Source: Syntrophomonas zehnderi OL-4
Lineage (GTDB): Bacteria; Bacillota; Syntrophomonadia; Syntrophomonadales; Syntrophomonadaceae
Direction: 5' to 3'
Length of the DNA: 64,000 bases
Assembly (NCBI RefSeq): GCF_000983115.1
Contig: NZ_CGIH01000027.1
Span: 124,001-188,000, forward strand
In this document: positions 1 to 8,983 of the stretch, piece by piece
Position numbering within the stretch: the stretch's first letter is position 1
Layout of the letters: every line of letters starts with the position of its first letter
The notes under the pieces: generated by a model
Told to the model about the DNA's origin: nothing
Databases searched by the model: none
Seen by the model: only the letters and a program-made list of their open reading frames with translations
Position numbers and translations under genes: made by a program

Positions 1-1497
1 ATATTTTTTGCCCATGAGGAGATTAAACGCATCGTAGCATTCCAGGAGCCTATATATAAAGAACTAGCTAAAGAAAAAATGGAGGTTCCCGAAGTCTGTA
101 TAGACCCAGAAATTGAAACCGCAGTAAATGAATATTCGTTAGCATTGTTGGAAGAAGCGGTTAAAAATCCGGATAAAAAGACACGCGAAGCCCACATGGA
201 TGAAGCCGCCGAGTCCATTCTGACTCATTTTGAAGAGATCTATCCAGAAAATCTGGACGATATCAGCAACCTGATTGACAAGATCATGAAAGAAATAGTC
301 CGCAAGATGATTTTGGAAGACAGAGAACGCGTGGACGGAAGGAAACTGGACGAAATCAGACAGATATCCTGTGAAGTAGGCTTCCTGCCCCGCCCGCATG
401 GCTCAGGACTGTTTACCCGAGGACAGACCCAGGTATTATCGGTGACCACCCTGGGGCCTATCAGTGAAGAACAGCGTCTGGATGGACTGGGTATCGATGA
501 GACCAAACGCTATATACATCACTATAATTTTCCTCCTTACAGCGTGGGTGAAATAAAACCGATGCGCGGACCCGGCAGAAGAGAAATAGGCCACGGAGCT
601 TTGGCAGAAAGAGCATTGATGCCGGTTATACCTTCAGCCGATGAATTTCCCTATACCATCCGGGTAGTTTCTGAAGTATTAGAATCCAACGGTTCCAGCT
701 CCATGGGCAGTGTTTGCGGCAGCACCCTCTCCCTGATGCATGCCGGAGTGCCTATCAAGGCCCCTGTATCGGGAATTGCAATGGGTTTGGTCAAATCGGA
801 GGATCAGTTTGCCATCCTCAGTGACATTCAGGGAATAGAAGATGCCTTGGGTGATATGGACTTTAAGCTTACCGGCACTGCTAAAGGCGTTACCGCCTTG
901 CAGATGGACATTAAGATCTTGGGCGTAAACCGTGAAATAGTGTCGGCAGCGTTAGAGCAGGCACGTGAAGGCAGAATGTATATTATGGACAAAATGCTGG
1001 AAGTTATAGACAAGCCTAATGAAAAACTATCCCCCTATGCTCCCCAGATGATCAAAATGCAGATCAAGCCTGACAAGATTAGGGAAGTTATCGGGCCGGG
1101 CGGCAAGACTATCCATAAAATTGTGGCCGAATCAGGCTGCAAGATTGATATTGAAGATGATGGCAGCCTGTTTATTATAGCGACCGACAACGAAGGCGCC
1201 AATCGTGCTAAATTCCTGATTGAATCAATTATAGCTGAAGTTGAGGTAGGTAAAATCTACACTGGAACGGTTAAACGCATTATGGACTTTGGAGCCTTTG
1301 TTGAGATCATACCCGGAGTGCTGGGCTCATCCGGCAAAGAGGGGTTGGTACACATATCCCAGTTGGCGGAAGACAGAGTCAACAAGGTGAAAGATGTGGT
1401 TGATATAGGTGATCAGATTACGGTCAAGGTTACGGAAATAGACAACCAGGGCCGCATCAACCTTTCCCGTAAAGCCGTTTTAAAAGCAGCTAAATAA
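1..1497 (+). CDS. pnp: Polyribonucleotide nucleotidyltransferase, C-terminal part (5' end outside window)
   Basis: PNPase degrades RNA 3' to 5' by phosphorolysis in the cytoplasm as a trimer. The reading frame is open from base 1, so the start lies upstream; 498 residues of roughly 700 are present. Visible in order are the helical linker, the second RNase PH domain ([12 protein letters not shown], then the [16 protein letters not shown] active-site stretch and the DFKLTGT loop), a KH domain ([15 protein letters not shown]) and an S1 domain ending in INLSRKAV. The S1 domain carries about six extra residues (GVLGSS) between EIIP and GKEGLVHIS. The downstream gene order resembles pnpA-ylxY-mlpA of Bacillus. 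Confidence 0.97.
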   Translation: MFFAHEEIKRIVAFQEPIYKELAKEKMEVPEVCIDPEIETAVNEYSLALLEEAVKNPDKKTREAHMDEAAESILTHFEEIYPENLDDISNLIDKIMKEIVRKMILEDRERVDGRKLDEIRQISCEVGFLPRPHGSGLFTRGQTQVLSVTTLGPISEEQRLDGLGIDETKRYIHHYNFPPYSVGEIKPMRGPGRREIGHGALAERALMPVIPSADEFPYTIRVVSEVLESNGSSSMGSVCGSTLSLMHAGVPIKAPVSGIAMGLVKSEDQFAILSDIQGIEDALGDMDFKLTGTAKGVTALQMDIKILGVNREIVSAALEQAREGRMYIMDKMLEVIDKPNEKLSPYAPQMIKMQIKPDKIREVIGPGGKTIHKIVAESGCKIDIEDDGSLFIIATDNEGANRAKFLIESIIAEVEVGKIYTGTVKRIMDFGAFVEIIPGVLGSSGKEGLVHISQLAEDRVNKVKDVVDIGDQITVKVTEIDNQGRINLSRKAVLKAAK

Positions 1498-1505
1498 AAC
1501 CAGTC

Positions 1506-1530
1506 CAGGCAAGGGGTAATCCTTTGCCTG
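1506..1530 (+). terminator. Hairpin after pnp, possible terminator
   Basis: A short inverted repeat, CAGGCAAGG with CCTTTGCCTG, starts nine bases after the pnp stop. No T-run follows, so it may be a 3' stabiliser rather than an intrinsic terminator. Confidence 0.4.
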
Positions 1531-1542
1531 AGAGTTAACCAT

Positions 1543-1705
1543 TAAATAGACACAGATCACGCAGTTTTAATAGACCCAGATATTGACATTGCGGGTAACG
1601 ACCTTGGGTCGTTCCGTAAAACGTTTTTTCAGAGGTGATTGCCCCCTGCGGGAACTACATATGTTACATGGCAATGATTATTAAGGTTGTGGCCTGCAGC
1701 CACGT
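1543..1705 (+). repeat. Dispersed intergenic repeat, copy A
   Basis: This non-coding stretch fills most of the gap between pnp and the VanW-like gene. It contains two blocks that recur elsewhere: TAGACACAGATCACG near 1548 and TTGCCCCCTGCGGGAACTAC near 1639, followed by ATTAAGGTTGT near 1680. The same two blocks occur in the same order on the minus strand near 34.7-34.9 kb, and the second block recurs near 36.9 kb. Confidence 0.65.
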
Positions 1706-1853
1706 TGAATTGGGATTAAAAATTAAATTTAGAAAAACTGAATAGTAGTGCTCACTGCCGAATATTATTTAAAAGTTAAAAAAAAGGCGGTGGGTATTAT
1801 TTTTTAAAAGAGGGTTTTATTCTTTCAAAATCAACGGTAGAACCCTTTTTCTT

Positions 1854-2651
1854 GTGACCTTTTTGATTAGCCTTAACATAGTAAACAGTTGGCTTGATAA
1901 GATGGAGCGCGATCATTTGGGGGTCAAGAAAGGCGTTACTATCGAGGGAGTACAGGTTGAGCGGTTACTGCCGGGGGAACTGCGGGAAGTAATTGAAGAA
2001 ATTGCAATTCAGGTGCAAAAATTACCGGTAGAACCGAGTATCGACAAACAGACTGGAGCCATCCTCCCTGAAAAACCGGGTATGGTAATCAACGTTGAGG
2101 ATAGTGTAAATCAAATCTTGGCCGCCGCTGAAGGAGATACGGTCAAACTAAAAAGGGTAAAAGTGCAACCCCGGTATAAAAAAGAAAGCCTGGAGCAAGC
2201 CCGGAATTGTCTGGGAAACTACGCCACCGGATTTCGCGGCAGCGGCGAACGCTATAAAAATATCAGTGTAGCCTGCTATAGCATTAACCATACTATTATC
2301 TGGCCCGGAGAAGAATTTTCTTTTAATGAAACTACCGGACCCCGTACCCCGGAAAGGGGGTATCTCCCTGCACCTGTGATAATTGGCGGGTCTTTTGGGA
2401 TGGATTACGGGGGAGGCGTATGCCAGGTATCCAGCACCCTTTACAATGCAGCCTTAAATGCACACCTGCCTATCGTAGAAAGGCATGCCCACAGCAAACC
2501 AATCCATTACGTACCCCCCGGCAAGGACGCTACAGTCAGTTATGGAGATCAGGATCTGCGGTTTCGCAACAACCGAACCGGACCGCTTATAATCAAGGCT
2601 TCCATGTATAGAGGACGGATATCGGCAGAAATATGGGGAGGAAATAATTAA
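1854..2651 (+). CDS. VanW-family protein, N-terminus uncertain
   Basis: VanW-family proteins are exported or membrane-anchored and are found in glycopeptide-resistance and sporulation contexts; their biochemical role is not settled. The C-terminal two thirds show the family core (PGEEFSFNETTGPRT, GGVCQVSSTLYNAAL, VERHAHSKP). GTG at 1854 is the first in-frame start but has no ribosome site and cuts into a hydrophobic segment; the frame stays open back to 1773 with no start codon. Removing one T from the T6 run at 1800-1805 would join it to GTG at 1790 and give a normal signal anchor. A frameshift or sequence error is therefore possible. It sits two bases before the deacetylase gene. Confidence 0.75.
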   Translation: MTFLISLNIVNSWLDKMERDHLGVKKGVTIEGVQVERLLPGELREVIEEIAIQVQKLPVEPSIDKQTGAILPEKPGMVINVEDSVNQILAAAEGDTVKLKRVKVQPRYKKESLEQARNCLGNYATGFRGSGERYKNISVACYSINHTIIWPGEEFSFNETTGPRTPERGYLPAPVIIGGSFGMDYGGGVCQVSSTLYNAALNAHLPIVERHAHSKPIHYVPPGKDATVSYGDQDLRFRNNRTGPLIIKASMYRGRISAEIWGGNN

Positions 2652-2652
2652 T

Positions 2653-3420
2653 ATGAGGATTTATTTTTTTTCCAGAAAAACCCTGCTGACGGCTGCAGCC
2701 GTAACCTTGTTGGCGGCAGGATTTTTAACGTTTGCTTTGATTTATTACAATCATACCGGCATTGCCTCGAATGCCATCGATTTTAAAAAACCCATATTCC
2801 AGGGCAACAGCGGAGAAAAAGCGGTGGCCCTAACCGTTAACGTAGACTGGGGCGAAGAATTTATCCCTGCTATGCTCAAGAGTTTTGCTGCTACCGATGC
2901 CCGGGTAACCTTTTTTGTAACCGGAAAATGGGCGGAGAAAAACCCGGAGACGTTAAAACAAATGCACAAAGCAGGCCATAGCATACAAAACCATGGTTAT
3001 AAGCATTGTCATTTTAATAACCTCACCGCAGAAGCAGGCAGCGGCGAAATCAAAAAAGCCGAGGCCATAATCAAAGAGATAACCGGACAAAAAAGCCGTT
3101 TTTTTGCCTCTCCTTACGGGGAATACAGTCCCAATGTAGTTAAGGCAGCCTCTGACATCAATTATCGGTTAATCATGTGGAGCGTTGACACGATTGACTG
3201 GCAGCGTCCAGATCCGCAAACGATCGTTAACCGGGTGATGAAAAAGATACACAATGATGCCATAATCCTCATGCACCCTACCGAACCAACCGTTAAAGCT
3301 CTGCCGGATTTGTTAAAACAGATTAAGGAAGAGAACTACAAAATGGTAACCATTGACAAGATCATTATTGAAAAGGAAAAAAATCTGGATGAAGGATCAA
3401 ATTCGCGTGAGAGCCATTAG
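2653..3420 (+). CDS. Polysaccharide deacetylase, YlxY/PdaB-like
   Basis: This is a NodB-type carbohydrate esterase, probably acting on peptidoglycan outside the membrane. An N-terminal membrane anchor (about residues 8-30) precedes the NodB domain. The first motif reads LTVNVDWG rather than the usual TFDDG, which is common in the YlxY/PdaB subgroup; the metal-binding HSIQNHGYKH, the RFFASPYGEYS motif and the late ILMHPT motif are present. YlxY lies just downstream of pnp in Bacillus, so position supports this assignment. ATG follows the VanW-like stop by one base, and the 3' end overlaps the carboxypeptidase gene, so the genes are probably co-transcribed. The exact substrate is not predictable. 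Confidence 0.88.
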   Translation: MRIYFFSRKTLLTAAAVTLLAAGFLTFALIYYNHTGIASNAIDFKKPIFQGNSGEKAVALTVNVDWGEEFIPAMLKSFAATDARVTFFVTGKWAEKNPETLKQMHKAGHSIQNHGYKHCHFNNLTAEAGSGEIKKAEAIIKEITGQKSRFFASPYGEYSPNVVKAASDINYRLIMWSVDTIDWQRPDPQTIVNRVMKKIHNDAIILMHPTEPTVKALPDLLKQIKEENYKMVTIDKIIIEKEKNLDEGSNSRESH

Positions 3421-4537
3421 AATAACCGGGGCAATCCTGTTGGCACTTGGGCTGCTGTTGGGGCTTAAACCTTTGCCAGTTTGGGCGGCACCATCCATAA
3501 ACTCCCGGTATTACTGTCTGGTGGAAGGAGCTACAGGTCAGCCCATTCTAGCCAAAAATGCGAACCAGGAGCGTCCAGTCGCCAGCACAACTAAAATCAT
3601 GACCGGCATACTGGTCTTAGAGTATGCCGATCTGGATGAAATTGCCACAGTCAGCCAATTTGCCAGCCGTACCCCCCAATACAGTATCGGGCTGCGCCGT
3701 GGACAGGAGCTGTCCCTGCATGAGTTAATGAAGGCCAGCCTTATCAAATCCTCCAATGATGCCGCTGTGGTGCTGGCGGAACATATAGCTGGGGATGAAG
3801 AATTTTTCGGTCATTTAATGAGTAAAAAAGCCTTTGCCCTAGGGGCAATGCGTACCCATTTTCGCAATGCTTCCGGACTGCCCCAGGAAGGGCATTACAG
3901 CACGCCTTTTGATCTGGCGCGTATCAGCCGCTATACCTTGACCCAACCTTATCTGGCTAAAATGGTTGCTACCCGGCAAAGCAGTTTCAAGCATCCCGGT
4001 TATCTTCAGCCTCTGACAATTAATAATACCAACAACTTGCTGGGAAGTTATCCGGGGGCCGATGGAATAAAAACCGGCACCGCCAATGAAGCCGGGAAAT
4101 GCCTAATAGCTTCAGCGACTCGCTCAGGTCGGCAATTAATAGCCGTTGTACTAAAATCATCCGACCGCAGCGGGGATTGCGCCCGCCTGTTGGATTATGG
4201 ATTTAAACAGACCGCCCGTAGTCAGATCATTGATTCCGGGGAAGTATTCAAAAACGTCAAGGTCAGCAAAGGCCAAGCTGCCTATGCTGAAATAATGCCC
4301 CGCAGTGATCTATGGCTGTGGCTGGGAGAAGATAAAGCCGATATAGAAAAAAGGATCAGGATGAATTATCTTTTGGAAGCTCCTTTAGCGGCAGGCTATA
4401 AGGTAGGAGAAATGGATGTTTTCATGGAAGGTCAATATGTAGAAACGATCGATTTGGTTACCCGCAAAGATATCCCCCGGGAACCACATCCGCTTAAACG
4501 GATCATACTAAAATTATTAAGCCGCTCCGGGCAATAG
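3389..4537 (+). CDS. D-alanyl-D-alanine carboxypeptidase, DacF/PBP5-like
   Basis: A low-molecular-weight penicillin-binding protein that trims the terminal D-alanine of peptidoglycan stem peptides. After a signal peptide ending near AAPS (residues 32-35), the three active-site motifs are visible: STTK at 66-69, SSN in LIKSSNDAAV, and KTG in GIKTGTANEAG. A C-terminal PBP5-type domain follows. I chose ATG 3389, with AAAAGGA about 11 bases upstream, over the longer frame from 3353, which lacks a ribosome site. The first 32 bases overlap the deacetylase gene. The neighbourhood suggests DacF, made during sporulation, but vegetative DacA is not excluded. Confidence 0.93.
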   Translation: MKDQIRVRAIRITGAILLALGLLLGLKPLPVWAAPSINSRYYCLVEGATGQPILAKNANQERPVASTTKIMTGILVLEYADLDEIATVSQFASRTPQYSIGLRRGQELSLHELMKASLIKSSNDAAVVLAEHIAGDEEFFGHLMSKKAFALGAMRTHFRNASGLPQEGHYSTPFDLARISRYTLTQPYLAKMVATRQSSFKHPGYLQPLTINNTNNLLGSYPGADGIKTGTANEAGKCLIASATRSGRQLIAVVLKSSDRSGDCARLLDYGFKQTARSQIIDSGEVFKNVKVSKGQAAYAEIMPRSDLWLWLGEDKADIEKRIRMNYLLEAPLAAGYKVGEMDVFMEGQYVETIDLVTRKDIPREPHPLKRIILKLLSRSGQ

Positions 4538-4957
4538 GTTTTAATAGACGCGGGAAACGCGTATTAATTAGTCACAGATTTACACTTATTTTATCTTTAA
4601 TTAATAATAAGCTATCTGCAGCCTCAGCGCATATACTCAAAAACCTGGTCTTTTGAGCGGAAGCTTTAGCCCCAATAAACGTAGCGGATGCTTCAGTTTC
4701 CGCAGGCAAGACGAGCTTTTCCAGTTTGTAACACAGCAGCTATTTCATAGGTGGTTGTGGACTGCGATTATGACTGGTCGATATAAAAATAACAAAGACA
4801 AGTTGCCGGACTTGACATTTTTCCTGCGGCTTAAAAAAGGAATAAGCTTTTTAGCAAAGAATAAGACTAACTATTGTAAGTTTTATATATCACGAATATA
4901 GAATTTAACCAGATCGCTTATTCAGCACGGAACATTTATATGCAGGAGGTATCAGTT
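4538..4957. other. Intergenic stretch with a degenerate repeat remnant
   Basis: No credible gene is seen here. Near 4541-4585 the sequence TTTTAATAGACGCGGG and ATTAGTCACAGATTT resembles the TAGACAC-GATCACG block of the dispersed repeat described at 1543, but it is too decayed to assign with certainty. An open frame at 4653-4901 has no ribosome site and no recognisable protein character. Confidence 0.4.
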
Positions 4958-6226
4958 GTGATTAATTGCTGGCGTCTAAGCAGTGGTGGGAAACTGGTAG
5001 TAGAAGAAATTCCTTATCTAAAATCAGCGGCTATCGGTGTATATATAAAAGTTGGCTCCCGGAATGAAACCCCGGATATAGCCGGAGCCAGCCATTTTGT
5101 TGAGCATATGCTGTTTAAGGGCACCGCCAAGCGGACGGCTCGTCAAATAGCCGAAACATTTGAGGGGATGGGCGGTCAGCTAAATGCCTTTACCTCCAAG
5201 GAATATACCGGTATTTACGCTCGTACCTTGGACGAGGATATTTATAAGGCCATAGAAATTATCTGTGATATGCTGTTTGATTCCCAGTTTAACGAAAGGG
5301 ACTTTTTAACCGAAAAAGGGGTAGTTATAGAGGAAATCAACATGTATGAAGATACCCCGGACGAGCTTATTCACGATGTGTTTGCCCAAAAATTTTGGGA
5401 AGGACACCCGTTGGGATACCCGGTTCTGGGCACCTTGGACTCCATTACTGGGATGGAGAGGGAGGTCTTGTACCAGTATTACCGGAAAAATTATTTACCT
5501 TCCAATATGGTCTTTGCCGTTGCTGGCAATGTGGATCATCAAAAAATCCAAGAGGCTATTGAAAAACTGACCGGCAGCCTGAACGGTCAGTTGGTTCCTA
5601 GCCTCCTGGAAATACCGGAACCGGCCGCATCATTTATTAACCTGCTGCCCAAAGACGTTGAACAGGTGCAGATATGTATGGGCGTTCCCGGCCTTTCCTA
5701 CCATAGTGATGACCGCTATGCGCAGAATGTGATGAACAGCATACTAGGTGGCGGCATGAGTTCGCGGCTTTTTCAGAGTCTGCGCGAAGAAATGGGGTTG
5801 GCTTACTCGGTCTACAGTTATTCTTCCAACTATGCAGATGCAGGCATGTATACGATCTACATCGGAACCGGTCCCAGCAAGGTAGCAAGTTTTTATGAAG
5901 CCTTGAATGAACAATTAAGTAATTTCGTTAACCAGGGAGTGAGCAGCGAGGAAGTCGAGCGCACCCAGAAGCTGATTAAGTCCAGTATATATCTGGGTTT
6001 GGAAAGTGTCATGAACCGTATGACCAGGGTGGCCAGATCCCTTTTGATGTATGATGAAATAGTAACTCCAGAGGAAGTCATTGATAGAATCTATGCTGTG
6101 GACGTGGATAAGGTAAATGAACTGGCCCGCCAGATGCTCAGACCGGATTACTTCTCCCTGGCCGCAATTGGGGATAAACAGGCGCTTAAATCAGTCGAAC
6201 AGGAATACATGAAATGGTGGAGGTAA
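4958..6226 (+). CDS. M16-family zinc protease, MlpA/YmxG-like
   Basis: An insulinase/processing-peptidase family metalloprotease of 422 residues. The inverted zinc motif HFVEH lies at residues 46-50, and the distal glutamate is in [14 protein letters not shown]. The second half is the inactive M16_C domain. GTG 4958 is preferred over ATG 4940 because AGGAGG sits eight bases before it. The order deacetylase, M16 protease, YmxH-like gene matches the Bacillus pnp region. The last 15 bases hold the ribosome site of dut. The substrate is unknown. Confidence 0.92.
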   Translation: MINCWRLSSGGKLVVEEIPYLKSAAIGVYIKVGSRNETPDIAGASHFVEHMLFKGTAKRTARQIAETFEGMGGQLNAFTSKEYTGIYARTLDEDIYKAIEIICDMLFDSQFNERDFLTEKGVVIEEINMYEDTPDELIHDVFAQKFWEGHPLGYPVLGTLDSITGMEREVLYQYYRKNYLPSNMVFAVAGNVDHQKIQEAIEKLTGSLNGQLVPSLLEIPEPAASFINLLPKDVEQVQICMGVPGLSYHSDDRYAQNVMNSILGGGMSSRLFQSLREEMGLAYSVYSYSSNYADAGMYTIYIGTGPSKVASFYEALNEQLSNFVNQGVSSEEVERTQKLIKSSIYLGLESVMNRMTRVARSLLMYDEIVTPEEVIDRIYAVDVDKVNELARQMLRPDYFSLAAIGDKQALKSVEQEYMKWWR

Positions 6227-6231
6227 ATAAT

Positions 6232-6669
6232 ATGAAAGTAATGATAAAACGCCTGCATTCTCCGGATTTGCCCCTGCCCCATTATCAGACCCCCGGTTCG
6301 GCAGGAGTCGATCTCTATGCCGCCAACGAGCAGGATATCATTATCCCGGTGGGAGGAAGGGCTCAGATACCTACTGGCATTGCCGTGGCTATGCCGACTG
6401 ACTACGAGGCTCAGATTAGACCCCGCAGCGGATTGGCCTTAAAATACGGCTTAACCTTGCTAAATACCCCCGGTACGATTGATTCGGATTATCGCGGCGA
6501 AATCAAGCTCATTGTTATAAATCTGGGGGACAAAGAGTATACATTAAAAAGAGGCGAGAGAATCGCCCAGATGGTTTTCTCCCGAATTATGCAGGTAGAC
6601 CTGCAGGAAACCGATGAGCTCGAGGACACCATACGAGGCTCGGGCGGCTTCGGCCATACCGGAAAATAA
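6232..6669 (+). CDS. dut: Deoxyuridine 5'-triphosphate nucleotidohydrolase (dUTPase)
   Basis: It hydrolyses dUTP to dUMP and pyrophosphate, keeping uracil out of DNA and supplying dTMP synthesis. All five trimeric dUTPase motifs are visible: [34 protein letters not shown] and the C-terminal [11 protein letters not shown]. The length of 145 residues is normal. ATG 6232 is selected because GGTGGAGG precedes it by six to nine bases; a longer frame from 6214 would start inside that site. It overlaps the end of the M16 protease region and is likely translated from the same message. Confidence 0.96.
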   Translation: MKVMIKRLHSPDLPLPHYQTPGSAGVDLYAANEQDIIIPVGGRAQIPTGIAVAMPTDYEAQIRPRSGLALKYGLTLLNTPGTIDSDYRGEIKLIVINLGDKEYTLKRGERIAQMVFSRIMQVDLQETDELEDTIRGSGGFGHTGK

Positions 6670-6746
6670 AAATGACGTCAGGCGTTAACTGGCAGTGATT
6701 GACGGCTATGATAAGTTAACCCCTAAAGTCACAGGAGGGATGGGAT

Positions 6747-7016
6747 TTGCGTTTAAACGATCTGGTTGGCAAGGAAATGGTCAATATTTATGACGGAATG
6801 CGGATGGGCACAGTAGGAGAGTCGGATATGGTAGTCGATCAAGAGACCGGCAAAATAGTATCCATTATTCTCCCTAACCGCGGTAATATGCTAAACTTCT
6901 GGACAGATCGCCAGAAACTGGTGATACCTTGGGAATCAGTAAAAAAAATCGGCCGGGAAGTCATCGTAGTAGATATCGACCATACGCATATGCGCCTGAA
7001 AAACAACTCCATGTAA
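6747..7016 (+). CDS. YlmC/YmxH-family PRC-barrel protein
   Basis: A small PRC-barrel-like protein of 89 residues from the YlmC/YmxH family, found next to sporulation and pnp-region genes in Firmicutes. The start is TTG 6747 after AGGAGGG. The family pattern RLNDLVGKEMVNIYDG, followed by GTVGESD and LVIPWESVKKIG, is clear. No enzymatic residues are expected. Its position after the M16 protease and dut mirrors mlpA-ymxH in Bacillus, which is the main functional clue; its molecular role is unknown. Confidence 0.88.
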   Translation: MRLNDLVGKEMVNIYDGMRMGTVGESDMVVDQETGKIVSIILPNRGNMLNFWTDRQKLVIPWESVKKIGREVIVVDIDHTHMRLKNNSM

Positions 7017-7114
7017 CCGCTACATATTTTCGGGTCAGGTTGATTAAGAAGACCGGGGTTGTTGACAGGACGAGGTCAAACACTCCGGATCTTTTTTTAA
7101 GGGAGGCGAATATT

Positions 7115-7192
7115 ATGCCGGTTTTACTCCCTCCTGTATTCAAACGGCGCACTTCAGCTTTACTGCTGAGAAAGCCGCTTTTGGTTGGATAA
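7115..7192 (+). CDS. Possible 25-residue basic peptide
   Basis: ATG 7115 follows a good ribosome site (GGGAGGCG, seven bases upstream) and encodes a 25-residue peptide rich in leucine, proline, arginine and lysine (MPVLLPPVFKRRT at its start). There is no family match that I recognise. It lies alone in the gap between the YmxH-like gene and the thioredoxin-like gene, and it may be a chance frame. Confidence 0.25.
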   Translation: MPVLLPPVFKRRTSALLLRKPLLVG

Positions 7193-7279
7193 GGACTGCC
7201 CCCCAAAAACTACTTGACAACGGGATTCATTATAGTACCCTTTTTTACAGATTATACATTAGCCAAATAGGAGTATATT

Positions 7280-7843
7280 ATGAGCAGATACTTAAAGCTA
7301 ATAGCAGCCGGGCTAATTGTCGCAGTAGTTTTGTATGGCGCATATACTGTCAGACAGTCGCCTCAACCGTTCCCATCCCAACCCCCGCCAATTTCATCTG
7401 ATGATAAAGGCTTTAAACCCCCTCTAGAAACCGCTCCGGAAATAAATCTTAAAGATCTTGATGGTCAAACCGTCAAACTGTCGGATTACCAAAACAGAAT
7501 AATAATCTTGGTCTTTTGGTCCAGCTGGAGCTATGCTTCTAAGGCTATTTTGCCAGAACTGAACGAAACGGCCACCGAGCTGAAGCAAACCAATGAGGCG
7601 GTGTTGTTAACCGTGGATGTGCCCCGCGGTCGGGGAACGGCCACAGCAGCCGAAAAATATATCCGTGACCACCAATATAATTTCAAGGTTTTGGTAGACA
7701 GCAAAGGTAAGGCAGCCAATGCTTATAGTATCATGAACCTGCCGACCACCTTCATTATTCAAAAAGACGGAAAAATCTATGATCATCGCGTTGGCACACT
7801 TTCCAGCGCCGAAATCATGGATTACGTTCACAAGCTAAAATAG
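7280..7843 (+). CDS. Membrane-anchored TlpA/ResA-like thioredoxin fold lacking both active-site cysteines
   Basis: An N-terminal anchor (residues 5-22) is followed by a proline-rich linker and an AhpC/TSA-TlpA domain. The fold markers are present: INLKDLDGQTVKLSDY, the strand IIILVFW, and the cis-proline region IMNLPTTFII. Where TlpA proteins have WCxxC, this one reads WSYAS, with serines at 84 and 87, and the mature region has no cysteine at all. It therefore cannot act as a thiol oxidoreductase and may bind a partner or ligand outside the membrane. ATG 7280 has a modest AGGAG site upstream. The function is unknown. Confidence 0.85.
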   Translation: MSRYLKLIAAGLIVAVVLYGAYTVRQSPQPFPSQPPPISSDDKGFKPPLETAPEINLKDLDGQTVKLSDYQNRIIILVFWSSWSYASKAILPELNETATELKQTNEAVLLTVDVPRGRGTATAAEKYIRDHQYNFKVLVDSKGKAANAYSIMNLPTTFIIQKDGKIYDHRVGTLSSAEIMDYVHKLK

Positions 7844-7969
7844 GCGGGTCTCTTTTCCCCGCGCTCCGCGGAATAATTAGCCTGATTCGGGATATCCTAA
7901 AAATCAGACAGCCTATTAATTCAAGCTGGGTTTAATAGCATTTGTGAATGAAACCAGGGGTGATATAGA

Positions 7970-8893
7970 TTGAACCGATTGGGATTAAAAATAGCTGTTA
8001 TAGTGATTATGATAGCGTTTGTTGTAACCTTGGCCGGCTGTTCCGGCCTAGAGAAGGATTCGGCCGCAAAAAAACCGGCCCCGTCTGATTCTAAAAATGC
8101 CCCGGTGGAGATGGAGAAAATCCATAAAGACTTGGAGAAGATTATGGCCAGCCTGGGCCAGAAAAAGAATCTGGCTCAAAAATCCAAGCAGCAGGGCGAA
8201 ATGAGCCATTTTTCCACGGAACCAAAAAAATCCGGCCCCGAAAAAAGCCAAGCCGATGAGCAGTCCAAGTCCAAGGGGGGACGATCTGAATCAGATCAGG
8301 AATCAGAAAAAAAGCGGCCGGATCAGGCTGCGGCCAATAAGCAGATGATAAATGACTGGCAGGCTGAAGAAACGAGCCTAATCAATATTCATAGCAGTTG
8401 GAACGCACTTGAGCCCAAAGCTGTCAAGGACGGTTTGGGTATGACTGAAAGAAACGACTTTGAACAGATTCTGGACGAGCTGACTGTGGGAATAAGTCAA
8501 CAGAACATAAACAGCAGTCTAATGTCGGCCATCGCGCTGTATGGACAGTATGCCAAACTGACCAGGATATTCAAAATGCCGATACCACCTGATTTTTATG
8601 AAACCAAATATCAGTTATTAGCGGCCGCAGCCGAGGCGGGCAACGCTAACTGGGAGCAAGCTGAGGGGCGAATAGCAGATATTAAAGAAAGTTGGCATCG
8701 TTTTAAGCTTCAGTCAAAGATCAAAGATGAAAATCTGCTCAATAAAAGTGAATTTGCCATAGAAGACGTGATCCGAGCCCTGGAAAACCAACAGATGGAC
8801 ATTTTGGTGATTAAGTCCGCAATTGCCTTAAACAATCTGCAACAGATAGAAAAAGAGCTTCAAAAGGTTCAATCTACCATTTCCCCTAAGTAA
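7970..8893 (+). CDS. Hypothetical lipoprotein
   Basis: A 307-residue exported lipoprotein of unknown function. The signal peptide ends in the lipobox TLAGC (residues 20-24). Residues 25 to about 125 are highly charged and low in complexity, rich in lysine, serine, glutamate and glutamine, and look like a wall-spanning linker; the rest is predicted by eye to be helical. TTG 7970 is preceded by AGGGGTGAT. I do not recognise the C-terminal region. It follows the thioredoxin-like gene on the same strand with a 126-base gap, so co-transcription is uncertain. Confidence 0.8.
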   Translation: MNRLGLKIAVIVIMIAFVVTLAGCSGLEKDSAAKKPAPSDSKNAPVEMEKIHKDLEKIMASLGQKKNLAQKSKQQGEMSHFSTEPKKSGPEKSQADEQSKSKGGRSESDQESEKKRPDQAAANKQMINDWQAEETSLINIHSSWNALEPKAVKDGLGMTERNDFEQILDELTVGISQQNINSSLMSAIALYGQYAKLTRIFKMPIPPDFYETKYQLLAAAAEAGNANWEQAEGRIADIKESWHRFKLQSKIKDENLLNKSEFAIEDVIRALENQQMDILVIKSAIALNNLQQIEKELQKVQSTISPK

Positions 8894-8983
8894 GGCTCTA
8901 CTATTTTAAGCGCCTGGTTTAATTAATTCATTTACTTCGCAATCAATATGTTTATCTGCACATAAAAACAACCACTGCCTCTG

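Noticed and set aside
4653-4901. 82-codon frame in the gap before the M16 protease
   Set aside because: TTG start without ribosome site, composition unlike neighbouring proteins, no recognisable motif, and it overlaps a repeat-containing gap.
6929-7206. Frames of about 80-87 codons on both strands after the YmxH-like gene
   Set aside because: They overlap the end of a recognised gene in other frames and have no protein-family character; only the last 25 codons with their own ribosome site are listed, at low confidence.
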